Below, piece by piece: positions 33,646 to 42,728 of a stretch of 64,000 nucleotides of DNA (position 1 is its first letter; each line of letters starts with the position of its first letter). This stretch comes from Cupriavidus sp. P-10 (GTDB lineage Bacteria > Pseudomonadota > Gammaproteobacteria > Burkholderiales > Burkholderiaceae), in contig NZ_AP025174.1 of the NCBI RefSeq assembly GCF_003402535.2, forward strand, positions 248,001 through 312,000, given 5' to 3'. A program made the translations under genes and the position numbers. Below the pieces are notes generated by a model, which worked only from the letters and a program-made list of their open reading frames with translations, was not told the origin of the DNA and did not search any database.

Positions 33646-34353
33646 TCAAACGACATACTTGCGAAAGCGGCTTAAATACTCTGCCGCCTCTCTGAGGCTC
33701 TGGCGTCGGATCGATTCAGCCTTGTCCGCATCGCGATCACGCAGGGCGGCAAGCACGGCTCGATGATGCTCCAGCCCCAGACGCGCCCGGCCCGGCAGAA
33801 CGATCGCACGCTGGATAACAGCTTGCGAGCGCTCAACGATCGTGTCAAGCATGCCTTGGATAATCGGGTTATTTGCATTCTTGAAGACGCGTTGGCGGAA
33901 CTGCTCATAGCCCGCCATGTAGAAATCAAAATCCCCTTTCTCGAGCGCCTCTTCCATTGGAGCCCCGAACAGGGCTATCAGATCGTCCCACTCCCCCTGT
34001 GGAGCGTTTTGCGCGGCCAAGCGCACGCCCATGCCTTCAAGTGCTTCCCGGGCGCAGTAAATTTGCAGGATCTGCTCAAAGCTAATGCGGGTGACGATGG
34101 CCCCTCGATTGGGAATTCGCTCCACCAACCCACGCTCTTCCAGTGCCGCCAGAGCTTCCCGGATGCGCGGACGCGTCGAATCAAACTCGTGAGCCAGTTC
34201 AGCTTCCACAAGCTTCGTCCCCGGCAGTAGATCATGGCGAGCAATCCGGGCCCGTAGTTCGTCCGCAATCGCTGTTGCCGACGTTGCCTTCGACTTCCCG
34301 GCTTGATTGCCGGCGACGCCTTTCTGTTGGCTGGCTTTCGCTGTAGCTGTCAT
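33646..34353 (-). CDS. GntR-family regulator, FCD type (paralogue 2)
   Basis: 235 residues with a winged helix-turn-helix (GTKLVEAELAHEFDSTRPRI, REALAALEERGLVERIPNRG) and an FCD domain (LQIYCAREALEGMGVRLAAQ, IVLPGRARLGLEHHRAVLAA). It resembles the regulator at 32838 along its whole length, so the pair came from duplication. It diverges from bioA; the intervening 426 bp contain the element shared with the carboxylase operon. It is the best candidate to bind both sites. Confidence 0.9.
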   Translation of the reverse strand: MTATAKASQQKGVAGNQAGKSKATSATAIADELRARIARHDLLPGTKLVEAELAHEFDSTRPRIREALAALEERGLVERIPNRGAIVTRISFEQILQIYCAREALEGMGVRLAAQNAPQGEWDDLIALFGAPMEEALEKGDFDFYMAGYEQFRQRVFKNANNPIIQGMLDTIVERSQAVIQRAIVLPGRARLGLEHHRAVLAALRDRDADKAESIRRQSLREAAEYLSRFRKYVV

Positions 34354-34779
34354 GGTGTTCCGTTCCGTGCGCGCGAATGATCAGTGTTCTTGAAAACATA
34401 ATAGTAAACCCTTTTGTAAGCGCTTTTGGAGGCCAGAGGGTTCTGCCGTCGAGTTCAGCTTTGGCCCCCTCACTTTTCCGGTCCGCAAGCGCCCTTCCTT
34501 CACACGTCCACTGTTCAGTGCAGGCTCCCTAGTCTCGACAACTTTTCCGTACCGGCGCGACACATTGAGCACAAACCATTACGGTAGTCAAAATAGACTA
34601 CAAAATAGTTTACTTTTTTGTCTTCTGTGCCCATACTGACCTTGCGCAAGATGGAAAGCGACGACTTTGACGGGCAGGGGGCGTGGCATCGCTGGTGAAC
34701 TCGCCCGACCAGCGCATAGAACCGGAAGAAACCACTCGCGGTCTTGGCCGCAGAGCACGATCGATAAAGGTAGGACACT
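34354..34779. promoter_or_regulatory. Divergent region between GntR paralogue 2 and bioA
   Basis: No gene is supported in these 426 bp. Visible signals are TAGTAAAC at about 34404, the block AAACCATTACG (34573-34583), a perfect inverted repeat GTAGTC/GACTAC with a 6-bp spacer (34584-34601) and the shared 30-bp element (34591-34620). I do not see the TTGTAAACC/GGTTTACAA pattern expected of a classical BirA operator. Confidence 0.6.
34573..34620 (+). promoter_or_regulatory. Element shared with carboxylase operon, at bioA promoter (copy 2)
   Basis: AAACCATTACG is followed at once by the inverted repeat GTAGTC-6 bp-GACTAC, which overlaps the AAATAGACTACAA block, then GTTTACT and TTTTTG. The 30-bp block 34591-34620 matches 26528-26557 at 25 positions. 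The added inverted repeat suggests a dimeric GntR-type site. It lies 160 bp upstream of bioA. Confidence 0.6.
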
Positions 34780-36234
34780 ATGGAATACCTCACGCTTTGC
34801 AGTGCCGACTCGGTGCCGGTGGAGGGCACCCGGCTCGCTGCCACAAGTCTCGCCCGGCGCAGTGTGCGTTCCGTGTGGCATCCGTGTACTGCACTCAGAC
34901 CCGGTGACACCGTCGAGCCGTTGGCGATAGCGCGTGGCGAAGGCGTATGGCTGATCGACACGGAGGGGCGGCGCTACTTTGACGCCACCAGCTCCTGGTG
35001 GGTCAACTTGTTCGGTCACGCCAACCCACATATCAATGCCGCCCTGGTGCACCAGCTGGAAACGCTTGAGCACGTGATGCTCGCCGGATGCACCCACGCA
35101 CCCGCAGTGGAACTGGGCGAGCGTTTGTCGGCACTGACCGGTGGGGCACTCGGCAATGTTTTCTACGCGTCGGACGGCGCGTCGGCCGTTGAGATCGCGC
35201 TCAAGATGAGTTTTCACTACTGGCGCAATATCGGTCTGACAGCCAAGCGGGAATTCATCTGCCTCCGGAACGGTTACCACGGCGAAACGGTGGGCGCCCT
35301 GGCCGTGACCGACGTCGAGATCTTCCGCGACGCCTACGACCCATTGATCCGCCGGGCCCATGTCGTGATGTCGCCTGATGGGCGCCAGGCTGTGAGTGGA
35401 GAATCGGCTGCTGACGTTGCCGCGCGTGCCCTGGCGGAACTGGAAGCGCTGCTGCGCGAACGCTCCGGACAAATCGCAGCGCTGATCGTCGAGCCTCTGG
35501 TACAGGGAGCGGCCGGCATGGCGATGCACGACCCTTCCTATCTGGACGGGGCACGGGCGCTGTGCGACCGCTACCGGGTTCACCTGATTGCGGACGAGAT
35601 CGCGGTTGGCTGTGGCCGCACTGGCACCTTCTTCGCATGGGAGCAATCGCGTGAGGGCAGAGCGCCGTTGCCAGCCCATCTTTGGCCGGATTTCCTGTGC
35701 CTGTCCAAAGGCATCAGCGGCGGCTATCTGCCGCTATCCCTGGTGCTGTCGCGGCCGGAAATTCAACATGCCTTCATTGCAGATGATGTGGCCAGAAGCT
35801 TTCTGCATTCGCATTCCTACACCGGCAATCCCCTGGCCTGCCGTGCCGCACTCGCCACGCTAGACCTGTTCGAGTATGACCACGTCATCGAGCAAAATCG
35901 TCAGCGCGCGCAATGGCTTGGTGAGGCGTTGGCGTCGCTCGGCGCGGACGCGCGCCTGATGCATACGCGCCAGCGTGGCGTGATCTGGGCCGCCGACGTG
36001 CGGCCTGAGTTCGCAGGAGCCGACTTTTCCGCGCGCTTCCACCGATCGGCGCTGGCCCACGGCGTCCTGGCACGTCCGATCGGCAACACCCTCTACGTAT
36101 TGCCACCGTATTGCTTCGACCAAGCGCAGGCGCAATGGCTGGGCCAACAACTGCAGGCTGCGCTCGATGCGACGCTGACCGAAGCGTCGCAAATCCAAGG
36201 CGGTGCGCCAATGGAGGTCTGCCATGCTGCTTGA
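34780..36234 (+). CDS. bioA: Adenosylmethionine-8-amino-7-oxononanoate aminotransferase
   Basis: 484 residues; catalyses KAPA to DAPA with PLP and S-adenosylmethionine as amino donor. Visible motifs: [20 protein letters not shown] near residue 30, [72 protein letters not shown] and the PLP-lysine region [17 protein letters not shown]. An extra 25-residue N-terminal leader precedes the usual start. It is the first gene of a bioA-F-D-B-P450 operon; bioF starts inside its last 11 bp. Confidence 0.95.
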   Translation: MEYLTLCSADSVPVEGTRLAATSLARRSVRSVWHPCTALRPGDTVEPLAIARGEGVWLIDTEGRRYFDATSSWWVNLFGHANPHINAALVHQLETLEHVMLAGCTHAPAVELGERLSALTGGALGNVFYASDGASAVEIALKMSFHYWRNIGLTAKREFICLRNGYHGETVGALAVTDVEIFRDAYDPLIRRAHVVMSPDGRQAVSGESAADVAARALAELEALLRERSGQIAALIVEPLVQGAAGMAMHDPSYLDGARALCDRYRVHLIADEIAVGCGRTGTFFAWEQSREGRAPLPAHLWPDFLCLSKGISGGYLPLSLVLSRPEIQHAFIADDVARSFLHSHSYTGNPLACRAALATLDLFEYDHVIEQNRQRAQWLGEALASLGADARLMHTRQRGVIWAADVRPEFAGADFSARFHRSALAHGVLARPIGNTLYVLPPYCFDQAQAQWLGQQLQAALDATLTEASQIQGGAPMEVCHAA

Positions 36235-37447
36235 GCGACTCGAGCGCGCTGCCGCCGAGCGAGCTGCGAGCGCGCTAACGCGCCGCCGCCGCGTAACCCA
36301 TACCGCCTGCGCGCCGCACCAGGCGGTCAGCGACGGTCACGGTGCCGCGCGCCCGTTGCTGAGCTTTTGCAGCAATGACTACCTCGGCCTGGCAAACCAT
36401 CCCGCAGTGGTCGACGCCTTCGCCGAGGGCGCCCATCGCTACGGTGCCGGCAGCGGAGCCTCCCATCTGGTCAGCGGCCACTCGGTGGTCCACCATCAGC
36501 TCGAGGCCGAGCTGGCAAACTGGCAGGCGCCCTATATTCCTGACGTGCGGGCGCTTTACTTTTGCACCGGCTATATGGCCAATCTGGCGGTGCTGAGCGC
36601 CCTCGGCACGTCCGACGCTACCCTCTTTTGCGACAAGCTCAACCACGCCTCACTGATCGATGGCGCGCTGCTCGCTCGTGCGGAGGTGCGCCGCTACCCG
36701 CACCGGGACACCGCCGCGTTGAGCCGGCAGCTGACCGTCAGCAGCAGCCGGCTCAAACTGATCGTGACCGACGGCGTGTTCAGCATGGATGGCGACATTG
36801 CCCCCTTGGCTGAACTGCTGGCACTGGCTGAACTGCACGACGCATGGATTGTCGTGGACGACGCCCACGGCTTCGGCGTGCTGGGCGAGCGCGGCCGCGG
36901 TGTGCTGGAGCATCTCAGGCTGATGTCGCAGCGCTTCATCTACATCGGCACGCTGGGCAAGGCCGCTGGCGTAGCGGGTGCATTTGTGGCCGCGCACACC
37001 ACGATCGTGGAGCACTTGGTCAACGTCGCAAGACCTTATATCTACACCACGGCCGCGCCGCCGGCAGTGGCCCATGCGCTTCTGACCAGCTTGGCATTGA
37101 TCGCGGGCGACGAGGGCCGGCAGCGGCGCGGGCAAGTGGCGAAATCGATCGCCCTCCTGCGCGGTGGCCTGGAGATCTTGCAAGCCCGCCACCCCCAAAC
37201 TGGCTGGCGCATGGTCAACAGCGCAACGCCGATTCAGCCCCTGATCGTGGGCGGCAACTCGATTGCGCTCGCGCTGTCCGAGGCGCTGGAGGCCGGTGGC
37301 ATCCGCGTCACTGCGATCCGGCCACCGACGGTGCCCGATGGCACGGCGCGCTTGCGCATCACCTTGTCGGCCGAACATACCTGCGCCGACGTGGCGCGGC
37401 TGCTGGACAGCTTGGGAGTCCTGGCGGCGCACAAGGAGACGGCATGA
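36224..37447 (+). CDS. bioF: 8-amino-7-oxononanoate synthase
   Basis: 407 residues from ATG 36224 with GGAGG 6 bp upstream, inside the end of bioA. Condenses pimeloyl-ACP (or -CoA) with alanine in a PLP-dependent reaction. Motifs: [76 protein letters not shown] and the PLP-lysine [15 protein letters not shown]. Length is close to normal. The overlapping arrangement shows coupled translation with bioA and bioD. Confidence 0.95.
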   Translation: MLLERLERAAAERAASALTRRRRVTHTACAPHQAVSDGHGAARPLLSFCSNDYLGLANHPAVVDAFAEGAHRYGAGSGASHLVSGHSVVHHQLEAELANWQAPYIPDVRALYFCTGYMANLAVLSALGTSDATLFCDKLNHASLIDGALLARAEVRRYPHRDTAALSRQLTVSSSRLKLIVTDGVFSMDGDIAPLAELLALAELHDAWIVVDDAHGFGVLGERGRGVLEHLRLMSQRFIYIGTLGKAAGVAGAFVAAHTTIVEHLVNVARPYIYTTAAPPAVAHALLTSLALIAGDEGRQRRGQVAKSIALLRGGLEILQARHPQTGWRMVNSATPIQPLIVGGNSIALALSEALEAGGIRVTAIRPPTVPDGTARLRITLSAEHTCADVARLLDSLGVLAAHKETA

Positions 37448-38193
37448 ATGCGACGGGCACTTTCGCAGGCATTGCCTGCTTTGTCACCGGCACCGATACC
37501 GGCGTCGGCAAGACTTACGCCAGCGCGACATTGCTGCATGCGCTGCGCGCTGCCGGCTATCCCAGCGTAGGGATGAAGCCGGTGGCCAGTGGCAGCGAAT
37601 GGCGTGACGACCATTGGCACAACGATGATGTGGCCGCACTGCGCAATGCGAGCAGCGTGGACGTACCGCCCGCAATGACCTGCCCTTTCCTGCTGCGCAC
37701 GCCCTGCTCGCCGCATTTGGCCGCGGCGCTCGAGGGCACGCAAATCACGCCCGAGCCCATCCAAGCCGCGTTCAGCGAGCTGTGCACACGCGCCAGTGCA
37801 GTAGTCGTGGAAGGCGTGGGCGGCTTTCATGTGCCGTTATCCGCCGGCCTGGCCCAGTGGACCACGGCTGACCTGGCCGTCATGCTCGGCCTGCCGGTGG
37901 TATTGGTGGTCGGTATCCGGCTGGGGTGCCTTAACCACGCAGTGCTGACTGCCGCCGCGGTACGTGCGCGGGGCCTACGACTCGCCGGCTGGATCGCGAA
38001 CCGCATAGATCCGGATATGGCCCTGGCCGCCGAGAACATCGCCACGCTGTGCGCCTCCCTGGATGCCCCCTGCCTTGGGGAAATCCCCTGGCAGAAGGAT
38101 CCGCGGGAAGCCGCCGCAGCGATCGATCTGTCACCGCTACTGACAGCTCCTTTCGCCTATCAACTGGCCGAGACCCGAGGCCAAACTGCCTAA
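37444..38193 (+). CDS. bioD: Dethiobiotin synthetase
   Basis: 249 residues from ATG 37444, overlapping the bioF stop (ATGA) with AAGGAG 5 bp upstream. Carboxylates DAPA to dethiobiotin with ATP. The P-loop [16 protein letters not shown] covers residues 13-28; other features are [23 protein letters not shown] and [17 protein letters not shown]. It lies in the normal biosynthetic order between bioF and bioB. Confidence 0.95.
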   Translation: MNATGTFAGIACFVTGTDTGVGKTYASATLLHALRAAGYPSVGMKPVASGSEWRDDHWHNDDVAALRNASSVDVPPAMTCPFLLRTPCSPHLAAALEGTQITPEPIQAAFSELCTRASAVVVEGVGGFHVPLSAGLAQWTTADLAVMLGLPVVLVVGIRLGCLNHAVLTAAAVRARGLRLAGWIANRIDPDMALAAENIATLCASLDAPCLGEIPWQKDPREAAAAIDLSPLLTAPFAYQLAETRGQTA

Positions 38194-38206
38194 CCTGGAC
38201 TCAGAC

Positions 38207-39259
38207 ATGACCATGATCGCCGACGCCTCCACCGCGAACGATGCCACAATCGCTACCATAGATGTCGAAACCCTGCGCAACGCCGTGCGCCGCCCGACCA
38301 CAGCTCAGGAGCCCGCCGGGCGCTGGAGTGTGGCCCAGGTCGGCGAACTCTTCGCGCTGCCTTTCAACGACCTGCTCTTCCGGGCCCAGCAAGTGCACCG
38401 CGAACATTTCGACGCCAACACGGTGCAGCTGTCGACCCTGCTCTCAATCAAGACCGGAGGGTGCGAAGAGGACTGCGGCTATTGCCCACAGAGTGCGCAT
38501 CACGATGCCGGCGTCAAGGCCGAGAAGCTGATGGCGCTGGACGAGGTGCTGGAGGCCGCGCGCGCCGCCAAGGCCAACGGCGCCACGCGCTTCTGCATGG
38601 GGGCCGCCTGGCGCAGCCCCAAGGACCGTCACCTGGAGCCGGTGATGGAGATGGTGCGCGAGGTCAAGGCGATGGGCATGGAGACCTGCGTCACGCTTGG
38701 CATGTTGAAGGCGGAACAGGCGCAGCGCTTGAAGGAAGCGGGCCTCGATTATTACAACCACAATTTGGATACGGCGCCCGAGTTTTACGGAAAGATCATC
38801 GGCACTCGCACGTACCAGGATAGGTTGGACACCATCGGCCATGTGCGCGACGCTGGCATCAATGTCTGCTGTGGCGGCATCGTCGGCATGGGCGAATCCC
38901 GCGAAGCCCGCGCCGGGCTCATTGCGCAACTCGCCAATTTGGAGCCTTATCCGGAGTCGGTGCCGATCAACAACCTGGTTGCGGTGGAAGGCACGCCCCT
39001 CGCCGGCACTCCTCCGATCGATCCCTTCGAATTCATCCGTACCATTGCAGTGGCTCGCATTACCATGCCGCGCGCCATGGTTCGGCTGTCCGCGGGACGT
39101 GAGCAGATGGACGACGCGTTGCAAGCACTTTGCCTCGTGGCCGGCGCCAACTCCATCTTCTACGGCGACAAGCTACTCACCACCAGCAACCCCCAGGCCG
39201 ACCGCGACCGCGCCCTGCTCGAACGCCTCGGCATCCGCACTGAAGGCGACGCAGGATGA
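38207..39259 (+). CDS. bioB: Biotin synthase
   Basis: 350 residues; radical SAM enzyme inserting sulphur into dethiobiotin. The [4Fe-4S] motif CEEDCGYC uses Cys86, Cys90 and Cys93; [34 protein letters not shown] and [14 protein letters not shown] follow, and the C-terminal [11 protein letters not shown] supplies the arginine near the second cluster. The start has no strong ribosome site, but bioD ends only 13 bp upstream. Its stop overlaps the start of the P450 gene. Confidence 0.96.
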   Translation: MTMIADASTANDATIATIDVETLRNAVRRPTTAQEPAGRWSVAQVGELFALPFNDLLFRAQQVHREHFDANTVQLSTLLSIKTGGCEEDCGYCPQSAHHDAGVKAEKLMALDEVLEAARAAKANGATRFCMGAAWRSPKDRHLEPVMEMVREVKAMGMETCVTLGMLKAEQAQRLKEAGLDYYNHNLDTAPEFYGKIIGTRTYQDRLDTIGHVRDAGINVCCGGIVGMGESREARAGLIAQLANLEPYPESVPINNLVAVEGTPLAGTPPIDPFEFIRTIAVARITMPRAMVRLSAGREQMDDALQALCLVAGANSIFYGDKLLTTSNPQADRDRALLERLGIRTEGDAG

Positions 39260-40578
39260 CGGCCGCCGTTCTGTCTGAACGCGCCAGGGCGCGGTCGGTG
39301 GCATCGCAGGACGACCGCGCGCCTTGCGACGCCTTCGTCGATGCCAGCTTCCTGCGCGACCCGTATCCCGCCTACCACGCATTGCGGGCCGCCGGCCCCA
39401 TTCACTGGAGCGAAGAATTCTTTGGTGGAGCCTGGCTGCTAACTAGGCACGAGGACATGGAAGTCGTGCTGCGCGATCCGCTCTACTCAGCGCGCCGCAC
39501 GGGCGGCTGGGTCATGCGTAACAGCGAGGACGAGCGCCAGGCGCTGTGCCCCTTCCAGCGCCTGTTCAGCCGGGCCATGCTGTTCCTCGACGCGCCCGAC
39601 CACACGCGCCTGCGCCAGGTGCTCAATGCAGGCTTCCGGCCCGCAGCCCTGCGCGCTTTCGCCGGCACCATCGAGCAAATGATCGCGCTACTGATGGACC
39701 GGATTGCGCAGGAACACCAGTTCGATTTCATGGCGGCGGTGGCCAGGCCGCTGCCCGCGATGGTGATCGCGACGTTGCTGGGCATGGACGTCAACGAGCA
39801 ACCGGGCTTTCTGGCTTGGTCAGAAGACCTGGCCGCATTTATCGGCTCGCCGGATCCAGACCTGGCGCTAAAGCGGCGTGCGCAAGCGAGCCTGCTAAAG
39901 ATGAGCGCCGCCTTCGAAGCCATGCTGGCGCGCCGCAGAACGCAGGCCTCGTGCCCGACTTACCAGCAACCCCAACAGCGGGACCTGATAAGCCACCTGC
40001 TGCAGGCCGAGGCTGAAGGAACGATCGAAACCGGGGCCGAACTGCTGGCGCAATGTGCCATGCTGCTGTTCGCCGGGCACGAGACGACGCGCAACCTTCT
40101 CGGTAATGGACTACATGCCTTGCTCAGCCATCCGCAGCAGTGGCAGCGCCTGCAACAGGCACCCGAGCTTGTGCCAAACGCCCTTCGCGAACTGCTGCGC
40201 TACGAAAGCCCGGTTCAATATACCGGCCGACGCGTCACAGCGGATATCATCTTGCACGGGAAACAGCTCCGGCGCGGTGACCTGATTGTGCCGTTGATCG
40301 GAGCCGCCAACCGCGATCCATCGCGCTACAGCGACCCCGACACATTGGACATCACACGGCGTGAGGGCTCGCACCTTTCCTTCGGTCATGGCGCGCATTT
40401 CTGCATCGGGGCCGCGCTAACGCTGATGGAGGCGGAAATCGTCTTCCGCAGCCTGCTTACCAGGCTGCCCGATCTGACACTGGTGGATGCGGACCCCCAC
40501 TGGAACGGGAACCCGGTCTATCGTGGGCTCATCAGCCTGCGGGTGTGGAACAATCGTGCCGTCGGACTGGAGCGGTGA
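39256..40578 (+). CDS. Cytochrome P450 in biotin operon (possible BioI-like role)
   Basis: 440 residues, soluble bacterial P450 class. Oxygen-binding I-helix AGHETT at 273-278, ExxR motif in ELLRYESP (Glu312/Arg315), haem loop [12 protein letters not shown] with Cys383. The ATG overlaps the bioB stop (ATGA), so it is translated with the biotin genes. In Bacillus, the P450 BioI cleaves acyl-ACP chains to make pimeloyl-ACP, the bioF substrate; a similar role is inferred here from position only. No bioC, bioH or bioW gene is in the window, and no ferredoxin or reductase gene adjoins it. Confidence 0.85.
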   Translation: MTAAVLSERARARSVASQDDRAPCDAFVDASFLRDPYPAYHALRAAGPIHWSEEFFGGAWLLTRHEDMEVVLRDPLYSARRTGGWVMRNSEDERQALCPFQRLFSRAMLFLDAPDHTRLRQVLNAGFRPAALRAFAGTIEQMIALLMDRIAQEHQFDFMAAVARPLPAMVIATLLGMDVNEQPGFLAWSEDLAAFIGSPDPDLALKRRAQASLLKMSAAFEAMLARRRTQASCPTYQQPQQRDLISHLLQAEAEGTIETGAELLAQCAMLLFAGHETTRNLLGNGLHALLSHPQQWQRLQQAPELVPNALRELLRYESPVQYTGRRVTADIILHGKQLRRGDLIVPLIGAANRDPSRYSDPDTLDITRREGSHLSFGHGAHFCIGAALTLMEAEIVFRSLLTRLPDLTLVDADPHWNGNPVYRGLISLRVWNNRAVGLER

Positions 40579-41370
40579 ACTACATCGATCAGGCAATACG
40601 ATGCGCTGCCCGGGAGGCGACCCGCTTGAGGCCGCCTCGGGGAGCGCGTCAATAGCCGGTTCTCGGATCGACGACGTTAATTTATGATTCGCCTCGCTGG
40701 AACCTCGCAAGGTTCTCAATGGAGATTGCCGCCTAACGATCCTGCAACCCGGACGGCGAAGAAGTCTGGGCTTGCAACGCCTTGTATGTCGCCGCCCATT
40801 TCCATCGCCGCTTCCGGAATCGCTACAGGCAGCTATCATCCACAGCTTCGAATTGGAGTTGGAGAGCCGCGGTCAGGACGGCCTAAACGTCTCCCTAAGC
40901 GAGACCGAATTGCGCGGGGCATCCGGACCTGATGCCGCGGCACCCCTACTGGGCTTGCCTCATCGAAGGCGCATCGCGGGTGGATCTGGCGCCCCAAGAG
41001 GCTGCGCGCGTCCGAGGGAAGATGCCAATCGTGCGCATGCTATGCCGAGGGCGACGGGGAACAACCTCATGCCAGCAAACGACTGATGGTTGCAAGCGAA
41101 GCTTGGCGATTAATTGCATTTTAAGTTCGGCTAACGGCTTCGTCTGGTGCCGAGACCGACGATGGGTCGATGATCATCCGCAAGGACGACCCCAACATCG
41201 CGCCGCACATCGGGACCAGCTCTGGACCTTCGAAGCACATGCGCCCGGCATGGCGCGTGTGTACGGAAATGGAAGAGCCTGCCGGCAGCGGGCTGTGGTA
41301 GCCATTGAGCGCGTGTGCGACCACCGCGCCCAGGCGAAGCCAGTTGAAACCCGGCATGAGCAGCTTGAGT
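40579..41370. other. Gene-poor stretch after the biotin operon
   Basis: Several short open frames exist on both strands, but none has a ribosome site plus a recognisable protein. The longest on the minus strand (about 78 codons, 41121-41357) and plus-strand frames near 40772-41086 look like chance or decayed coding sequence. No clear terminator follows the P450 gene. Confidence 0.5.
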
Positions 41371-41517
41371 TCAACCGGGTAACTCGATCATTTCGCATTG
41401 CCCACACGCAATATCACGCTGATGGATGCGGTTCAATCCAAATGCATTGTCCGTCCGGACATCCCGATGCCCGATCGGGCTATACACGTTCACCAGCGTT
41501 GCTTCTTGTGTCGACAT
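41371..41517 (-). CDS. Possible small protein, 48 residues
   Basis: The ATG at 41517 has a strong ribosome site (AAGGAG, 10 bp upstream) and starts inside the last 13 codons of the flavodoxin-like gene in another frame. The product begins MSTQEATLVNVYSPIGHRDV and has two close cysteines (ACGQC). It resembles nothing I know. It may be a small gene coupled to the flavoprotein gene, or the start of a longer gene with an early stop. Confidence 0.35.
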   Translation of the reverse strand: MSTQEATLVNVYSPIGHRDVRTDNAFGLNRIHQRDIACGQCEMIELPG

Positions 41518-42226
41518 CTTGTCTCTCTCCTTCAGTTAAAGTCTTTCCCCTCTGCCGCCCGCGGCGTACCCATGCCCCCACGCAAGCCGATCGATTCCCG
41601 AGCGCGGCGGCCGCGGCAAGATCCGCGGGCCGTGGCCTGGTGCGAATGCCGTCGACCTTCGACGTCGAGCTTGCTCCGTAGGGAGATCCCGCAACTTCGA
41701 AGATGTCGGCGGTGTAGCCCGGGCAGGCCACGATCATGCCAAGATGGCTCATCGCAACCACCAGAGACAACAGCGTCATTTCCTGGCCACCGTGAGGCGT
41801 CGACGCCGTGGTAAAGGCTGCGCCGACCTTGTTGGCCAATGCCCCGTCGCTCCATATCGGTCCCAGCCCGTCGATGAAGCGTTTCATCTCGGCCGAGAGC
41901 GTCCCCATGCGCGTCGGGCAGCCAAGGATGATCACGTCCGCGTCCAGCACTTCATCCACCGTCACGACCGGATATGCGCACGCTGCTGCAAACTGCTGGC
42001 CGAATCGTCGGTCCAACATCAGCTCCTGTTCATTCCGTATCTCGGAGACTCGGCGGATGCTGACCGTTGCGCAGGATTCGCTCCTTGCTCCCTCTGCGAC
42101 TGCCTGGGCAAGCGACAGCGTATTTCCGGACCACGAGTGAAAAATGACCAGTACGCGGATGGCGGAACGATGTTCAACCCCGCCAACTGCCGCTTGTGTA
42201 AGGCTTTCGTTCAATGTCGGTCTCAA
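41480..42226 (-). CDS. Flavodoxin-like (WrbA-type) FMN protein
   Basis: About 248 residues. The core matches the flavodoxin/WrbA fold: VLVIFHSWSGNTLSLAQAVA (FMN phosphate loop, normally T/SxxGNT), VLDADVIILGCPTRMGTLSA, and MKRFIDGLGPIWSDGALANK with VGAAFTTASTPHGGQEMTLL. WrbA-type proteins reduce quinones with NAD(P)H. The only start covering the first strand is TTG 42226, without a good ribosome site, so the N-terminus is uncertain. The last 45 residues are not typical of the family and may come from a frameshift near 41620. Confidence 0.7.
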   Translation of the reverse strand: MRPTLNESLTQAAVGGVEHRSAIRVLVIFHSWSGNTLSLAQAVAEGARSESCATVSIRRVSEIRNEQELMLDRRFGQQFAAACAYPVVTVDEVLDADVIILGCPTRMGTLSAEMKRFIDGLGPIWSDGALANKVGAAFTTASTPHGGQEMTLLSLVVAMSHLGMIVACPGYTADIFEVAGSPYGASSTSKVDGIRTRPRPADLAAAAALGNRSACVGAWVRRGRQRGKTLTEGERQDVDTRSNAGERV

Positions 42227-42728
42227 TGGAAAAGGCAGCAGGGAAAAAATCAGTATCCCGCCGATGTGATTTCATTGCCGGTGGTGACCAGATCCATCCA
42301 AGGTCGCGTTGAATCAGAGCGCCGCCGGTATATGGTCTGCTCACTGGAATTTTCACGTCTCCTTAATCGTCTTTACGATAATAAAACCACGTCATTTCCG
42401 CCATTCCATAGCCCGTATTCACTTTATTCCCGGAATCGAATGACCGAAGATGGCCGGCCGGTTCGCGTGGCCCCCCATCGGACGACACGATGGCTGACGC
42501 AGACGCGCGGCGAGAAACGGGGGAAGGAAATGACACAGATTGAAAGATGCCGCGCAGTCCGTAAAGCAGCGATTGGTGAAGCTGCCATCGCGGTGCGCGA
42601 TGGCAGCGCTATGTCGCCTGCCGCAGGTGGTCAGCCCCTGGTGTAGCGCGAACTCGTCCATGGCCTGATAGCGGATGCCGAACCAGGCTGGCTCGATGAC
42701 TGCTTCACGGTAGAACAAAGCAATGTTA
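42227..42728. other. Non-coding stretch before ISL3, with a long hairpin
   Basis: No supported gene. Positions 42350-42430 are AT-rich with promoter-like sequence upstream of the flavodoxin-like gene. A perfect 12-bp hairpin lies at 42581-42607. The remainder up to the ISL3 end has open frames on both strands that I cannot assign. Confidence 0.5.
42581..42607. repeat. Perfect 12-bp stem, 3-base loop hairpin
   Basis: GCTGCCATCGCG (42581-42592) and CGCGATGGCAGC (42596-42607) are exact inverse complements around GTG. There is no following T-run on either strand, so it is not a standard terminator. It may be a transposon-related palindrome. Confidence 0.7.

Noticed and set aside
34354..34779. 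Classical BirA operator before bioA
   Set aside because: No TTGTAAACC/GGTTTACAA type inverted pair with the proper spacing was found; the repeats present are GTAGTC/GACTAC.
40772..41681. Plus-strand open frames after the P450 gene as redox partner genes
   Set aside because: No ferredoxin cysteine pattern or FAD/NAD motifs; composition looks non-coding.
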